41,979 nt of DNA from a virus, in IMG/VR virus record IMGVR_UViG_3300048042_000182, positions 1 to 41,979 of that record. One strand, written 5' to 3'. The first letter of the stretch is position 1. Every line of letters starts with the position of its first letter. The notes beneath the pieces are model-generated. The model ran no database searches. It was not told where the DNA came from and was given only the letters and a program-made list of their open reading frames with translations. A program made the translations under genes and the position numbers. Below, one piece after another: positions 24,151-32,099 of this stretch.

Positions 24151-24711
24151 TCAGGCGGTCCTTAAGAATCGCTCCACCATAGCAGGGTCCTCAGTCTTCA
24201 TTTTGTGACATAGCTCATAGAAGAAAACAACCTTGTCAGCGTATTCGCGGTCAGACAGGGTGCCCGTCTCCACCCCGAGTTTTTTGTTCAGCGCCTCGAG
24301 CACCACAGATAATAATTCTGGATCCCATGAGATTCCCCCTCTTGGGTTTCGCGCTTTTTCCGCCATATCCTGCAGTGATATCCGCTCTTCCGGTGGTGTG
24401 GACTGGTGGGGCATCAGTCCGGTCTCGATCATCTCTTCGAGTGAGATTCTTGTCTCAACAAATCCGGCCGCCCGAATCCAAAATCCCTTCTCTTTTGGCT
24501 CCACGAGTTTCGACATCGCCAGAAGAGCGGAAATAGGCGGGCTGTCCTTCCCACGCTCCCATCTCGTTATTGCTCCTTGAGAGCTTCCAAGCATTTCAGC
24601 TAGTTCGGTTTGCGTGAGCCCCAAATGTTTACGCGCCCCACGAAGCGCCTCTGCGATCTCAGGGCGTTCTTCGCGAGATACGCGCAAGCGCGTTTTTTCG
24701 TTGACATTCAT
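24151..24711 (-). CDS. XRE-family repressor of the lytic cycle (Mu c / CI analogue)
   Basis: A 186-residue protein. The N-terminal HTH (residues about 17-72: AEALRGARKHLGLTQTELAEMLGSSQGAITRWERGKDSPP) is of the XRE/Cro type; the C-terminal part (about 75-186) is a helical oligomerisation-like region. The ATG at 24711 overlaps a 16-bp palindrome in the early promoter. Divergence from the transposition genes and the control position fit the phage repressor. The open frame continues to 25011 in front of the ATG, but this part overlaps the divergent early promoter and genes and looks artificial. It probably regulates its own synthesis. Confidence 0.85.
   Translation of the reverse strand: MNVNEKTRLRVSREERPEIAEALRGARKHLGLTQTELAEMLGSSQGAITRWERGKDSPPISALLAMSKLVEPKEKGFWIRAAGFVETRISLEEMIETGLMPHQSTPPEERISLQDMAEKARNPRGGISWDPELLSVVLEALNKKLGVETGTLSDREYADKVVFFYELCHKMKTEDPAMVERFLRTA
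24680..24693. promoter_or_regulatory. Operator-like palindrome O2
   Basis: ACGCGC-AA-GCGCGT is a perfect 14-bp palindrome similar to the one in the promoter (24711-24726), 32 bp centre to centre (about three turns), inside the 5' part of the repressor gene. It probably binds the repressor cooperatively with O1. Confidence 0.6.
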
Positions 24712-24730
24712 ACGCGGTTCCGCGTAAAGT
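24701..24730 (+). promoter_or_regulatory. Early promoter of the transposition operon
   Basis: TTGACA (24701-24706), an 18-base spacer and TAAAGT (24725-24730) make a good sigma-70 promoter facing the early genes. The spacer holds the 16-bp palindrome 24711-24726, so bound repressor would block polymerase. The first start codon (GTG) follows at 24757. Confidence 0.75.
24711..24726. promoter_or_regulatory. Operator-like palindrome O1 in the early promoter
   Basis: TACGCGG-TT-CCGCGTA is a perfect 16-bp palindrome between the −35 and −10 boxes, starting at the repressor's own initiation codon. It should couple early repression to repressor autoregulation. Confidence 0.72.
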
Positions 24731-24756
24731 GCTTTCTCAGAGAGTTGATACCCACC

Positions 24757-24960
24757 GTGGATTTTACTTCGTTTAGCACCGAATTCCGAGAGGCTGCCAA
24801 AATACGCGGCATAGTTGCCGACGTTGCCCGGCGGCTTCACTTGTCGCACGAGCACGTAAGGCAAGTTGCTCTGGGCGCGCGAACCAGCAAACGAGTGGCT
24901 AAGGCACTGTCCACTGAGCTGCGCCAGCGAAAGCGCCAGGATCGTGAGCAAGCGGCATGA
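24757..24960 (+). CDS. Small HTH regulator (Ner/Cro-like)
   Basis: A 67-residue protein, the first early gene. IRGIVADVARRLHLSHEHVR followed by QVALGARTSKRVAKAL forms a HTH domain. In Mu the first gene of the early operon is ner, a Cro-like repressor that shuts down early and repressor transcription; this gene has the same place and size. GTG 24757 is chosen because it lies about 20 bp after the predicted transcription start; an earlier ATG (24610) would extend over the promoter and the repressor gene. Ribosome site is weak (GAGAG). The stop overlaps the next ATG (ATGA). Confidence 0.68.
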   Translation: MDFTSFSTEFREAAKIRGIVADVARRLHLSHEHVRQVALGARTSKRVAKALSTELRQRKRQDREQAA

Positions 24961-25460
24961 GAGATAAATCAGCACGGTCTCAGCTTGCTCCAGAGTCAAC
25001 CTCCTCTGCAACGGCTAATTTGCGAGAGAAATTTACCGTCCCGGTACAACAATCCTTATTTTCGAGCCGCTCTGAGGCCCGCCAAGGCTGCATGGATGAC
25101 TCCGCGCTGGTACGCGGAGTCATCGCCCAAGCCATCCGCCGATGTGGCAAATCCCGCGCCCAGCTTGCAGAAGAGATCAGCTTCCTGTTTGGTCGCGAGG
25201 TCACGGAAATTTCATTGAACAAATTTACCGCCGAGAGCCGCTCGGACTATCGCTGGCCCGCCGAACTGGACCGCGCGTTCTGTGAGGCGACCGGAGACAA
25301 CACTCTTCTAAGCTGCCGTGCCGAACTTGCTGGATACAAAATGATCAACGCAATCGACGCCGAATTGCTTGAACTCGGGCGCGAGTACCTGAAACAAAAG
25401 CGCGCCAATGAGAAGGTCGCAGCGCTCGAAATGCGGCTGCGGGGGGTAGAGAATCTATGA
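24957..25460 (+). CDS. Early protein upstream of transposase
   Basis: A 167-residue protein. Residues 1-45 look disordered, the remainder folds as helices (DDSALVRGVIAQAIRRCGKS, RAQLAEEISFLFGREVTEIS) and ends in a coiled-coil-like EYLKQKRANEKVAALEMRLRG. Proteins of this general pattern stand between ner and A in several transposable phages, but the role is unknown. An internal ATG at 25092 starts the conserved-looking part and lies inside a perfect 12-bp hairpin (25095-25124). Both ends overlap neighbours by ATGA. Confidence 0.6.
   Translation: MRDKSARSQLAPESTSSATANLREKFTVPVQQSLFSSRSEARQGCMDDSALVRGVIAQAIRRCGKSRAQLAEEISFLFGREVTEISLNKFTAESRSDYRWPAELDRAFCEATGDNTLLSCRAELAGYKMINAIDAELLELGREYLKQKRANEKVAALEMRLRGVENL
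25095..25124. promoter_or_regulatory. Perfect 12-bp inverted repeat inside an early gene
   Basis: GATGACTCCGCG and CGCGGAGTCATC, with the 6-base loop CTGGTA, form a strong hairpin in the early transcript, with an ATG three bases before it at 25092. It also carries the sequence TACGCGG that makes up half of operator O1. It could be a third operator or an mRNA hairpin that controls translation. Confidence 0.6.
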
Positions 25461-27337
25461 GCGCCCTCTCACAGCCGATTCTTCCGCAGTTTGGTCTTAC
25501 TATCCCGTCCTTGGCACCTGCCGTGGGTCGCCTTCAGCGCGTGGCGCTTACCAACGCCGACGACCTGGCCCAGGCTGAAGCCCGGTATAAGATCATCTAT
25601 CCCCTCCTGACCTACCGGTTGGAAGTTCCTGGACAGCGGTTACTCCGCCTGAAAGACGGAACTCCTGTCACGAGCTTTACTCGGATGGTCGAGTACGTTT
25701 CTGAAAATTCTGGAATCGCCGTGGGCACCCTATATAGATGGCTGGCCCGGTACAAGGAAGGAGGCCTGCCCGCGCTTGCCGATCAGCGGCGGTGCGACAA
25801 GAACACCAGCCGGTATTTTGCGAAGTATCCGAAGTCGGCGTGGATGGCAGCCTACCTCTACCTCGAAGAGCGCATGAGCATCAAGGTTTGCCACGAGGTC
25901 ATCGTTCGCGAACACGAGCTGCTTGAGATCCCCGTGGACGAGTTGCCCAGCTACGAAACGGTCCGCGCCTTCTTGAAGTCCATGCCTCCGGCCCTGGAGG
26001 TTTACGCACGTCGGGGCCGGAAGGCCTACCGCGATCGCATGTCCCCTTATCTCAAACGGCTGTATACGGACATTTACTCCAATGAGATTTGGGTCGGCGA
26101 TCACATGATCCACGATGTCGAAGGCGCAAACGACTGCTATGACGAAGCGGAATACGGTTCCCCGGTCCGTATCCGTCTATCGATGCTGCTTGATTTTCGC
26201 TCCCGTTATCCAGTTGGACGCACCTGGTGCTGGGAGGGGAGTTCCCGCGCGATTGTTGCGTCGATGATACGTGGATTCGAGACATGCGGGATGCCGGACG
26301 GTGTCCTTTTCGACAACGGCCACGACTACGACAAAGTGGCAAAGGGCGCCGCACATCGCCTTGTAAAAGATTCGCCCGTGGCCCCAAAAGCTTGGTGGAA
26401 GTCTGAGATCGAAGGTATTGAGAATTCCGGTTTTTTGCGCCGCTGCGGCATCACCATCACGAACTGCCTCCCCTACCACCCCCAGGGGAAGCATATTGAG
26501 CGATTCTTCCGCGGGCTACATGAACGCTTTGACAAACTCTGGCCCACCTACACTGGCGGCACGCCATTCAGCAGGCCAGACACAACCTCCGTGGCAATGG
26601 CGGAGCACCGCAGGCTTGTGCGTGCTGGCCGCGTGGACGAATCCAAGCATCCGCGGGTGAGCCGCATCATCGCCGAGTGCGACGCCTGGATGGAAGAGTA
26701 CGCAGACACCGAGCACCGCGGCGAGGGCATGGAGGGCGCGACGCCGCGCCAGATCTTCAAGGAGTACCGCAACCCTAATCAAAAGCCCACGCCCGACCCC
26801 GCCGCCCTTGTGCTTCTTATGGCCGACCGTGAAAAGCGCCGGGTCCGCGAGTGCGCCGTGACAGTCGACAAGCGCCGCTATATGCCCGTGGACCAGCCTG
26901 GCTGGGCCACCATGCACGAATTCAACGAACGTGACGTGCTGGTGGCCTATGAAAAAGGCGCCTACGAGTTCGCCGCCGCGCTTGATTTGGACGGCAATTT
27001 CCTTGCGTGGCTCAACGTCGAGACGCTCGTGCGCTTTGCGCCAGGCGATCCCGCCACCCAGATCATCGTCTCCGAATCCATGGCGAACCGCCGCCGCCTC
27101 GAAAAGGGCGTGCGCGAGACGGTCACCACGATCACCCGTGTCGCCCGCCAGATCGGCGCTGTCTCGCCTCTCCAGGCGATGCAGGCGCGCCACCAGCTCA
27201 CCGCTCAACCCGATGTTGAGGGCATCATCACCCACCGCCCACAGCTTGCTCCGCCAACCACAACAGAGCCGGAAAACAGGCTCGTACCTGGCCAAGCGGC
27301 TGACCGCCTGGCCGAACGGCTTCGGAGGACCAAATAG
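25457..27337 (+). CDS. A: Mu-type DDE transposase (MuA homologue)
   Basis: A 626-residue enzyme close to the 663 of MuA. The N-terminal part (about 80-200) has HTH-like segments for end binding, including GIAVGTLYRWLARYKEGGLP. The RNase-H-type core carries the acidic triad Asp215 (IWVGDH), Asp286 (GVLFDNG) and Glu348 (QGKHIERFF). The C-terminal beta-barrel (Mu-transposase C domain) is visible in VDKRRYMPVDQPG and EFAAALDLDGNFLAWLNVE, and the very C-terminus is basic. It should cut the TGT/ACA ends and join them to target DNA, giving the 5-bp duplication seen. ATGA overlap with the gene before and a 1-base overlap with B after. Confidence 0.97.
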   Translation: MSALSQPILPQFGLTIPSLAPAVGRLQRVALTNADDLAQAEARYKIIYPLLTYRLEVPGQRLLRLKDGTPVTSFTRMVEYVSENSGIAVGTLYRWLARYKEGGLPALADQRRCDKNTSRYFAKYPKSAWMAAYLYLEERMSIKVCHEVIVREHELLEIPVDELPSYETVRAFLKSMPPALEVYARRGRKAYRDRMSPYLKRLYTDIYSNEIWVGDHMIHDVEGANDCYDEAEYGSPVRIRLSMLLDFRSRYPVGRTWCWEGSSRAIVASMIRGFETCGMPDGVLFDNGHDYDKVAKGAAHRLVKDSPVAPKAWWKSEIEGIENSGFLRRCGITITNCLPYHPQGKHIERFFRGLHERFDKLWPTYTGGTPFSRPDTTSVAMAEHRRLVRAGRVDESKHPRVSRIIAECDAWMEEYADTEHRGEGMEGATPRQIFKEYRNPNQKPTPDPAALVLLMADREKRRVRECAVTVDKRRYMPVDQPGWATMHEFNERDVLVAYEKGAYEFAAALDLDGNFLAWLNVETLVRFAPGDPATQIIVSESMANRRRLEKGVRETVTTITRVARQIGAVSPLQAMQARHQLTAQPDVEGIITHRPQLAPPTTTEPENRLVPGQAADRLAERLRRTK

Positions 27338-28335
27338 TGCCAATTCTCGCTAGCCACAAAGCTCATCTTCAATCGCTGGGGCTGCCCTGCGATGCGGACA
27401 CGATCCGGAGGGCTCGACATTTTGTGCTTCGGGCCGGACTCACTCTGGCCGAGTTTGCCGACCTGGCTAATCTCAACCCGTCGTCCCTCCGTGTCTATCT
27501 CAGCGGTCACTATGACGCCCACCAGGGAGCCGAATCCAACACGCTCGCTGTCCGTGCCGCCCTAAAGCAACTGATGGACCGATACGAGATCGAGCACATC
27601 GAGCCGCTCCAGGGTACGCACTATCCGACCGCCGAATACGAGGCGGTGCGGAAATCGATGTGGACAGCATTGCGGCAGGGAACCTCTGCTCTCGTGGACG
27701 GCCCTCCGGGGACCAAGAAGTCCTACACCTTCCACCAGGTCATCGACGAGATCAATAAGTCGCGTGAGGGACACGCTTTCTACGTGTACGTCGAGATCAA
27801 CCAGAGCCCGCAGAGCTTTCTCATTGAAGCATGTACCGTGGCCGGCATTCCGAATCGAGGAACAATTGGCCAGATGATGCGTAAACTGCGCTTCTTCTTG
27901 AGCGGCCAGCGCACCCTCCTGGTCGTCGATGAAGCTCAGCACCTTGGCGTCGCCGGCATGGAGGTACTACGCGAACTATTGGACACGCCTCCCTATTTTG
28001 GCGTCGTGCTGGGCGGATCGCATGATCTCTCGGTTAGACTGCGCGACTGGCGCATGGAGCAGTGGCGCTCTCGTTTGCGTCGTACTCATCTGCTTATGGG
28101 GCTGACCGAGTCCGAGGCCGCGGAGATCCTTACGGGCGAACTGGGACCGATGCATCCCCAGGACATCGCGGATACCATCGCCGACGCCACGGTCGAAGCC
28201 GTTCGCGACCGCAAGACCTTCAAGTACATCTCAGCCCGTAATCTCTTCTTTGCAATCGAGGACGCCAAGCTCGCACTGGCCGAATCCGCTGTCAATTCGA
28301 AGCCGGAACCGGAAGAGCAGGAGGCCATCGCATGA
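27337..28335 (+). CDS. B: AAA+ ATPase target-DNA activator (MuB homologue)
   Basis: A 332-residue protein (MuB has 312). Residues about 36-57 form a HTH (LTLAEFADLANLNPSSLRVY). Walker A is GPPGTKKS at 122-129, Walker B LLVVDEAQ at 194-201. The C-terminal helical domain follows. MuB binds target DNA and stimulates MuA strand transfer, and gives target immunity. The start is GTG and overlaps the transposase stop by one base, so both are translated together. Confidence 0.96.
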   Translation: MPILASHKAHLQSLGLPCDADTIRRARHFVLRAGLTLAEFADLANLNPSSLRVYLSGHYDAHQGAESNTLAVRAALKQLMDRYEIEHIEPLQGTHYPTAEYEAVRKSMWTALRQGTSALVDGPPGTKKSYTFHQVIDEINKSREGHAFYVYVEINQSPQSFLIEACTVAGIPNRGTIGQMMRKLRFFLSGQRTLLVVDEAQHLGVAGMEVLRELLDTPPYFGVVLGGSHDLSVRLRDWRMEQWRSRLRRTHLLMGLTESEAAEILTGELGPMHPQDIADTIADATVEAVRDRKTFKYISARNLFFAIEDAKLALAESAVNSKPEPEEQEAIA

Positions 28336-28616
28336 CGCCCCCGTTGCCTACATCCTTGCAGCAGATGCTCGACACCGAAACTGGACCTGAGCCTTTGGGC
28401 GTTCCGGTGCGCGGCATCTGGTCGCAAGCCATGACCTGGACGCCCACCGAGGAACAGCTTCGCCACATCGTGAGCCGTGCCACCCGCTCCCTGCGGCTCT
28501 TTAACTCCGTGCTGAATGTCGCCGTGATCTTTGCTGTGATCTACCTGGTCGTCGAGATCGGCGCGGCCTTCCTGCACGGCGGAGCCGTGGAGCGCGTTTT
28601 GGGAGGCGCGCAGTGA
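28332..28616 (+). CDS. Small membrane protein after B
   Basis: A 94-residue protein with one hydrophobic segment (NSVLNVAVIFAVIYLVVEIG at about 58-77) after a soluble N-terminal half. The ATG overlaps the stop of B (ATGA). No family is recognised; the topology fits an inner-membrane early protein. Confidence 0.6.
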   Translation: MTPPLPTSLQQMLDTETGPEPLGVPVRGIWSQAMTWTPTEEQLRHIVSRATRSLRLFNSVLNVAVIFAVIYLVVEIGAAFLHGGAVERVLGGAQ

Positions 28617-28801
28617 TTGAGCGCTACATCCTGATCCGCTGCGATCTTTGCAAGGACACCTCCGACACCGAGGATCTGGCGATCGTTACTGAGACACAGT
28701 TTCGCCGCGATCTCAAGAAACTCGGCTGGCTGTTCGAACGTGAGACGCGCCTCCACGACAAGATGGACCGCTGCCCCAACTGCGCTACCGGAGGCCACTG
28801 A
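28613..28801 (+). CDS. Small zinc-ribbon-like early protein 1
   Basis: A 62-residue protein with CDLC near the N-terminus (residue 10-13) and CPNC near the end (54-57), the two halves of a zinc ribbon. GTG start overlapping the previous stop. It is one of several small Cys-rich proteins in this operon. Confidence 0.58.
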   Translation: MIERYILIRCDLCKDTSDTEDLAIVTETQFRRDLKKLGWLFERETRLHDKMDRCPNCATGGH

Positions 28802-29058
28802 TGCAGATCCCTGAACACATCTCCTGCGACGTATGCGGCCAGCCCAAGGGCGCCACCAATCACTGGCTGATCGCCATCACGGATCCGCATCCCGGCACGG
28901 TAGGCATCGCCTTCGGAAAGCTTGGCCAGGAAGTCGGCGACCCGGACTTCAAGCTTGAACATCTCTGCGGCCAGGCCTGCGCCCACAAGCGGCTCTCGCA
29001 ATGGCTTGACGAACTCAACGCACCTGCTCCAACAACCCAACAAAGTGAGGCAGCATGA
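28801..29058 (+). CDS. Small zinc-ribbon-like early protein 2
   Basis: An 85-residue protein with CDVC near the N-terminus and HLCGQACAH (residues about 54-62) in the C-terminal half, probably one zinc site. The core HWLIAITDPHPGTVGIAFG is beta-rich. The ATG overlaps the previous stop by one base (TGATG). Confidence 0.58.
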   Translation: MQIPEHISCDVCGQPKGATNHWLIAITDPHPGTVGIAFGKLGQEVGDPDFKLEHLCGQACAHKRLSQWLDELNAPAPTTQQSEAA

Positions 29059-29633
29059 CCACCGATAAGAAGTCAGCACCCACAGCCACCGAGATCGACG
29101 ATCTTTGCCTGAAGTTCGATACGGCCAAGATCGCCGTCGAGAAAGGCCAACAGGCTTTCTCAGCCGCCAAAGGCGATCTGCTGGCCATCGTGCAGGATTA
29201 CGGCTACACGCCAAGCCACGCCGAGAAGACCACCAGGATGGAGGGGGCGCTCTACATCGCCGACGCCACCGTAGCCACCACAGTTGTGGTCAACGAGGGC
29301 CCAGTGGGAGAGCTGCAGAGCGAACTCTCGCGGCTGAAGAGGCCGAAGGTCTTCGGCTCTCTGTTTGAGCGCAAGGTGAAGCACACCCTCAAAAAGGACG
29401 CAGCCAGCACGCTCAAGCTGCAGATCGGCAGCTTTGAACTCGAAACGCAGAAGCGTCTGCTCGGACTCTTCGCTGGGTGCTTCACTGCAGACTCAAAGGC
29501 TCCGGCGCTCAGCGTAGACCTGGCCGCGGCGTTGCGCCAGAAGGAAGCCGAAGCGCAAGCGAAAGCCGAAGCGAAAGCAGCCAGGGCCGCAGCCAAGGAA
29601 GTGAAGGCTGCGAAGAAAGCTGGCCGCAAATGA
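29055..29633 (+). CDS. Unknown early protein with Ala/Lys-rich tail
   Basis: A 192-residue protein. Residues 10-50 form a helix (EIDDLCLKFDTAKIAVEKG), the middle part is mixed with conserved-looking GYTPSHAEKTTRMEG and FERKVKHTLKKDA, and the last 40 residues are an Ala/Lys/Glu repeat helix. The place two to four genes after B matches that of Gam in Mu, but I see no sequence resemblance to Gam, so I do not name it so. ATGA overlaps both sides. Confidence 0.55.
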   Translation: MTTDKKSAPTATEIDDLCLKFDTAKIAVEKGQQAFSAAKGDLLAIVQDYGYTPSHAEKTTRMEGALYIADATVATTVVVNEGPVGELQSELSRLKRPKVFGSLFERKVKHTLKKDAASTLKLQIGSFELETQKRLLGLFAGCFTADSKAPALSVDLAAALRQKEAEAQAKAEAKAARAAAKEVKAAKKAGRK

Positions 29634-30178
29634 CCGTGAACGCAACCGGATTCTCCACCCGCGACCTGATCGTGCTGGACGCTCTCGAACATTGCCGACT
29701 GCCCGTTGAGATCACCGCCCTGGCCGAGATGTTGCGCTCGGCCAGTCAGCCCCCCGTGGGCATCGGCGAGCTTGGTACGATCCTCCGCGACCTGCTCTCT
29801 GAAAACGAAGTGAATCGTATCGATGGGCCCGACAGCAGTGTGCCTTGCTGGGCCATCACGCGCGGCGGTGTGGACCGCCTCGTGGACGCGAAGAGCGATG
29901 CGGCTCTGGCTGATCGGGCGTCGAAGCTGGAGGAGCCGCCAACGGCGCTCCTCTGCATCGACGAGGACGAGCTGGACAACTGGTGGCAGAACCTCGATGT
30001 GGAGCAAAAGGCCGATGCATTCTCCGGCTACACGCTCGATCCCTCCGGCAGCCGTTCTCACATCTACATCGAGCCGGCCATTCACGTCCTGGGCACCATT
30101 GGCGCCGATGCCGTCCGTAGAGCGAGCCAGGATCTGAGAGACATGGAATCTCAGGTAAAAGCGGCGGTGCGGCAATGA
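29630..30178 (+). CDS. Winged-helix-like early protein
   Basis: A 182-residue protein starting at ATG 29630, overlapping the previous stop (ATGA). Residues about 8-80 have a winged-helix pattern (TRDLIVLDALEHCRLPVEIT, then ALAEMLRSASQ, a recognition-type helix and a beta wing ending WAITRGGVDRLVD). The rest is mixed and acidic with NWWQNLDVEQ. A DNA-binding regulator or a chromatin-type protein is likely; the target is unknown. Confidence 0.5.
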   Translation: MTVNATGFSTRDLIVLDALEHCRLPVEITALAEMLRSASQPPVGIGELGTILRDLLSENEVNRIDGPDSSVPCWAITRGGVDRLVDAKSDAALADRASKLEEPPTALLCIDEDELDNWWQNLDVEQKADAFSGYTLDPSGSRSHIYIEPAIHVLGTIGADAVRRASQDLRDMESQVKAAVRQ

Positions 30179-30513
30179 TCCAAGGAAGCCACAAACCCTG
30201 CTTCGCCGCCGGTTGCGAGACTGTCGTTGCGCGACACCTGCTCATGTGCCCGAAGCACTGGAACCAGGTTCCAGCCGATTTGCAACAGGCGGTAGAGCGC
30301 ACGCTTGCCGACTGGCAAGCCGGTGGCACCCCGCGCCCCTACATCATCGCCATCAAGCAGGCGCGGACCGCCGTGGAGACCGGGCAGAAGCGCGCGGAGG
30401 CCGTCGCAAACGGTCCCGACTTCGACGCCTGGTGGGCGCGGCAGAGCCGTGAGACCAGAGCACGGATTTACGCGGGGAATCGCTCTATCCGCGTGGAAGG
30501 GATCGTGCGATGA
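30175..30513 (+). CDS. Small Cys/His-rich early protein 3
   Basis: A 112-residue protein. CFAAGC near the start and HLLMCPKHW (residues about 21-29) make a possible metal site (Cys-x4-Cys … His-x3-Cys-x2-His). A basic helix follows (AIKQARTAVETGQKRAEAV) and a basic C-terminus. Unknown family; ATGA overlaps on both sides. Confidence 0.55.
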   Translation: MIQGSHKPCFAAGCETVVARHLLMCPKHWNQVPADLQQAVERTLADWQAGGTPRPYIIAIKQARTAVETGQKRAEAVANGPDFDAWWARQSRETRARIYAGNRSIRVEGIVR

Positions 30514-30734
30514 GCCAGACAGCTCTCAGCGCCGCATACAAGAACGTATCCCGCCGACTTGACGACCTGGACGCTGTGTTTGGACAGGCCCCAAACGCCG
30601 CAATCAATCTCAACGCCGCCATCGTCCTGGCTGAGGCTCTCGACGCGCGGATCGGCGCGCTCATAACCGGAGTCGGCCTGCTGCGCCACGAAGCCACCCG
30701 CGTAATCGCAGCGCGGAAAGGAACAACGGCATGA
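30510..30734 (+). CDS. Unknown small helical early protein
   Basis: A 74-residue mainly helical protein (KNVSRRLDDLDAVFGQAP, ALDARIGALITGVGLLRHEA). No motif recognised. Tight overlaps with both neighbours show that it is translated within the operon. Confidence 0.5.
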   Translation: MSQTALSAAYKNVSRRLDDLDAVFGQAPNAAINLNAAIVLAEALDARIGALITGVGLLRHEATRVIAARKGTTA

Positions 30735-30961
30735 GGAAGGTGACGAAATCCCATGACGCGTGGGCATTCTGGCGGCACTCTCAGACCGCAATCAATGACC
30801 TCAGCGATGTCATGCAGCAGCTCGCCACGGCCGTCGCGCAGGACGATCCCACGCTGCAGCTCCCGCCGCATGTTGTGAGGCAGGCAAAGCGCGCTCTGGC
30901 CAGGTTCCAGGAGAACTTCACTCTGCTCGTCCGCGAACAAAAACGGAAGGCGGCACGCTGA
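30731..30961 (+). CDS. Unknown small basic early protein
   Basis: A 76-residue helical protein with a basic C-terminus (NFTLLVREQKRKAAR) and a central DLSDVMQQLATAVAQDDPTL helix. No family is recognised. ATGA overlap upstream, TGATG overlap downstream. Confidence 0.5.
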   Translation: MRKVTKSHDAWAFWRHSQTAINDLSDVMQQLATAVAQDDPTLQLPPHVVRQAKRALARFQENFTLLVREQKRKAAR

Positions 30962-31263
30962 TGCTACTTACAGGCTATCTGGGACCGAAGGAGCGTTGGC
31001 ATGCCGAACTGGAGCGCGTGAATAAGCCCGGACTGCTTGCGGCCATTGAGTCTCTGATGCTTCATCTGGATGTAATCACCGGCGGGATGGATCGCGACTC
31101 GCTGCTTAAGCTGGTTCGGCAATCGAAGCAATACGGAAAGTGGGACGTGGTGGACAAGCGGAATGCACGGTTCATGGCAGATCCGCAGAAGGCTATCGAC
31201 GAGAGCTTTCGGCGTTCGCGAGCGGCCAAGAAGGCCGCGCGGCGCAGAAAGAAGAGCCGCTGA
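30961..31263 (+). CDS. Unknown small early protein with basic tail
   Basis: A 100-residue protein. N-terminal YLGPKERWHAELERVNKPG and a helix pair precede a strongly basic C-terminus (RSRAAKKAARRRKKSR), which could bind nucleic acid. The start overlaps the previous stop by one base. Confidence 0.5.
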   Translation: MLLTGYLGPKERWHAELERVNKPGLLAAIESLMLHLDVITGGMDRDSLLKLVRQSKQYGKWDVVDKRNARFMADPQKAIDESFRRSRAAKKAARRRKKSR

Positions 31264-31517
31264 TGGCCTGTGAAATCCGCTACGACGATCAGGGCAAGGT
31301 CACGATGTTCCTCTGCGGACGCAGCCGCCGGCAGACCTGCAAGTTCTGCCACAACGGCTACGTGACCAAGCTCTGCGACTATCCGGCAGCCAAAGGCAAG
31401 ACGTGCGACGCCGGCATGTGCACCAGGTGCGCTACCAACATCGCACCCGAATTGGACTACTGCCCAACCCACAAGCATCAGGCACCCCCACCGCAACGCA
31501 ACCTCTTCGGGGAGTAG
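31263..31517 (+). CDS. Small zinc-ribbon-like early protein 4
   Basis: An 84-residue protein with about nine Cys/His in its middle: CKFC, CDYP, CDAGMCTRC and YCPTHK, enough for two zinc sites. ATG 31263 overlaps the previous stop; a longer in-frame reading from 31140 lies within the preceding gene and is not used. Unknown family. Confidence 0.58.
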   Translation: MACEIRYDDQGKVTMFLCGRSRRQTCKFCHNGYVTKLCDYPAAKGKTCDAGMCTRCATNIAPELDYCPTHKHQAPPPQRNLFGE

Positions 31518-31519
31518 AC

Positions 31520-31990
31520 ATGCAAACGCTATTCGAACTGCGTACCGATGACGACCTTCGCCGCGAAGCTGTGGCCAGCAACGAGCGGCGCATCCACGAG
31601 GTTCTGCTGGGCCACGGCCCATGGGAACTGACCGAGCGCCAGCGCACGATCCTGGAATGCCTCCGCGGCCGCCAGGGTCGGCTGCTGGCCATGTCAATAA
31701 ACGATCTGGTCGACAAACTCGGAGTGGATCCGCGTGCCATCAAGGGTGATGTGCGCGAACTCGTGGTGAGCTTTCGGTTGCCGATTGTCGCCAGTCGCGA
31801 CGCTGATGATGGAGGCTACTTTTTTGCCGTCACCGCGGAGGAGCGCATCTCTGGCACCGCACACTACCTGAAAGAGGCCGTCAAGCTCATCCGTCGCGCA
31901 GCCATCATCCGCACCGAAACCGACATGCAAACGCTTCTCGGCCAGGTCGCCCTCGACCTGAACCAAAGCGAAGAAAGGATCTCCAGATGA
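31520..31990 (+). CDS. Winged-helix early protein
   Basis: A 156-residue protein. Residues about 36-105 have a winged-helix pattern: LTERQRTILECLRGRQG, SINDLVDKLGVDPRAIKGDV (recognition helix) and a beta wing in SRDADDGGYFFAV. The C-terminal helix pair may dimerise. ATG 31520 has GGGGAG upstream. This is a possible DNA-binding regulator of the middle or late genes. Confidence 0.58.
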   Translation: MQTLFELRTDDDLRREAVASNERRIHEVLLGHGPWELTERQRTILECLRGRQGRLLAMSINDLVDKLGVDPRAIKGDVRELVVSFRLPIVASRDADDGGYFFAVTAEERISGTAHYLKEAVKLIRRAAIIRTETDMQTLLGQVALDLNQSEERISR

Positions 31991-32097
31991 CTCCGAGAGA
32001 ATCGGGTCGAGCCATGATGATCGGCAGCTTATGCCTGATGATCGCAACCGCCTTCGGCATCTTTATCGGCTTTCTCATCGGGCTCTTTTGGAGGTAG
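31987..32097 (+). CDS. 36-residue single-pass membrane peptide
   Basis: A small gene overlapping the previous stop by ATGA. After MTPRESGRAMM a hydrophobic run of about 21 residues ends FLIGLFWR. The upstream coupling and a ribosome site for the next gene at its end (GGAGG) support it. A small membrane peptide of unknown role. Confidence 0.5.
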   Translation: MTPRESGRAMMIGSLCLMIATAFGIFIGFLIGLFWR

Positions 32098-32099
32098 AG

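Noticed and set aside
24712-25011. N-terminal extension of the repressor frame by 100 residues
   Set aside because: It lies over the early promoter and the divergent early genes, has no HTH relation and lacks a ribosome site; ATG 24711 fits the family.
26516-27343. A 275-residue open frame on the minus strand
   Set aside because: It is antisense to the transposase, which carries the DDE triad and the C-terminal domain.
29055-29633. Gam-like host-nuclease inhibitor
   Set aside because: The gene position fits, but I see no resemblance to Gam sequences apart from helical charged regions.
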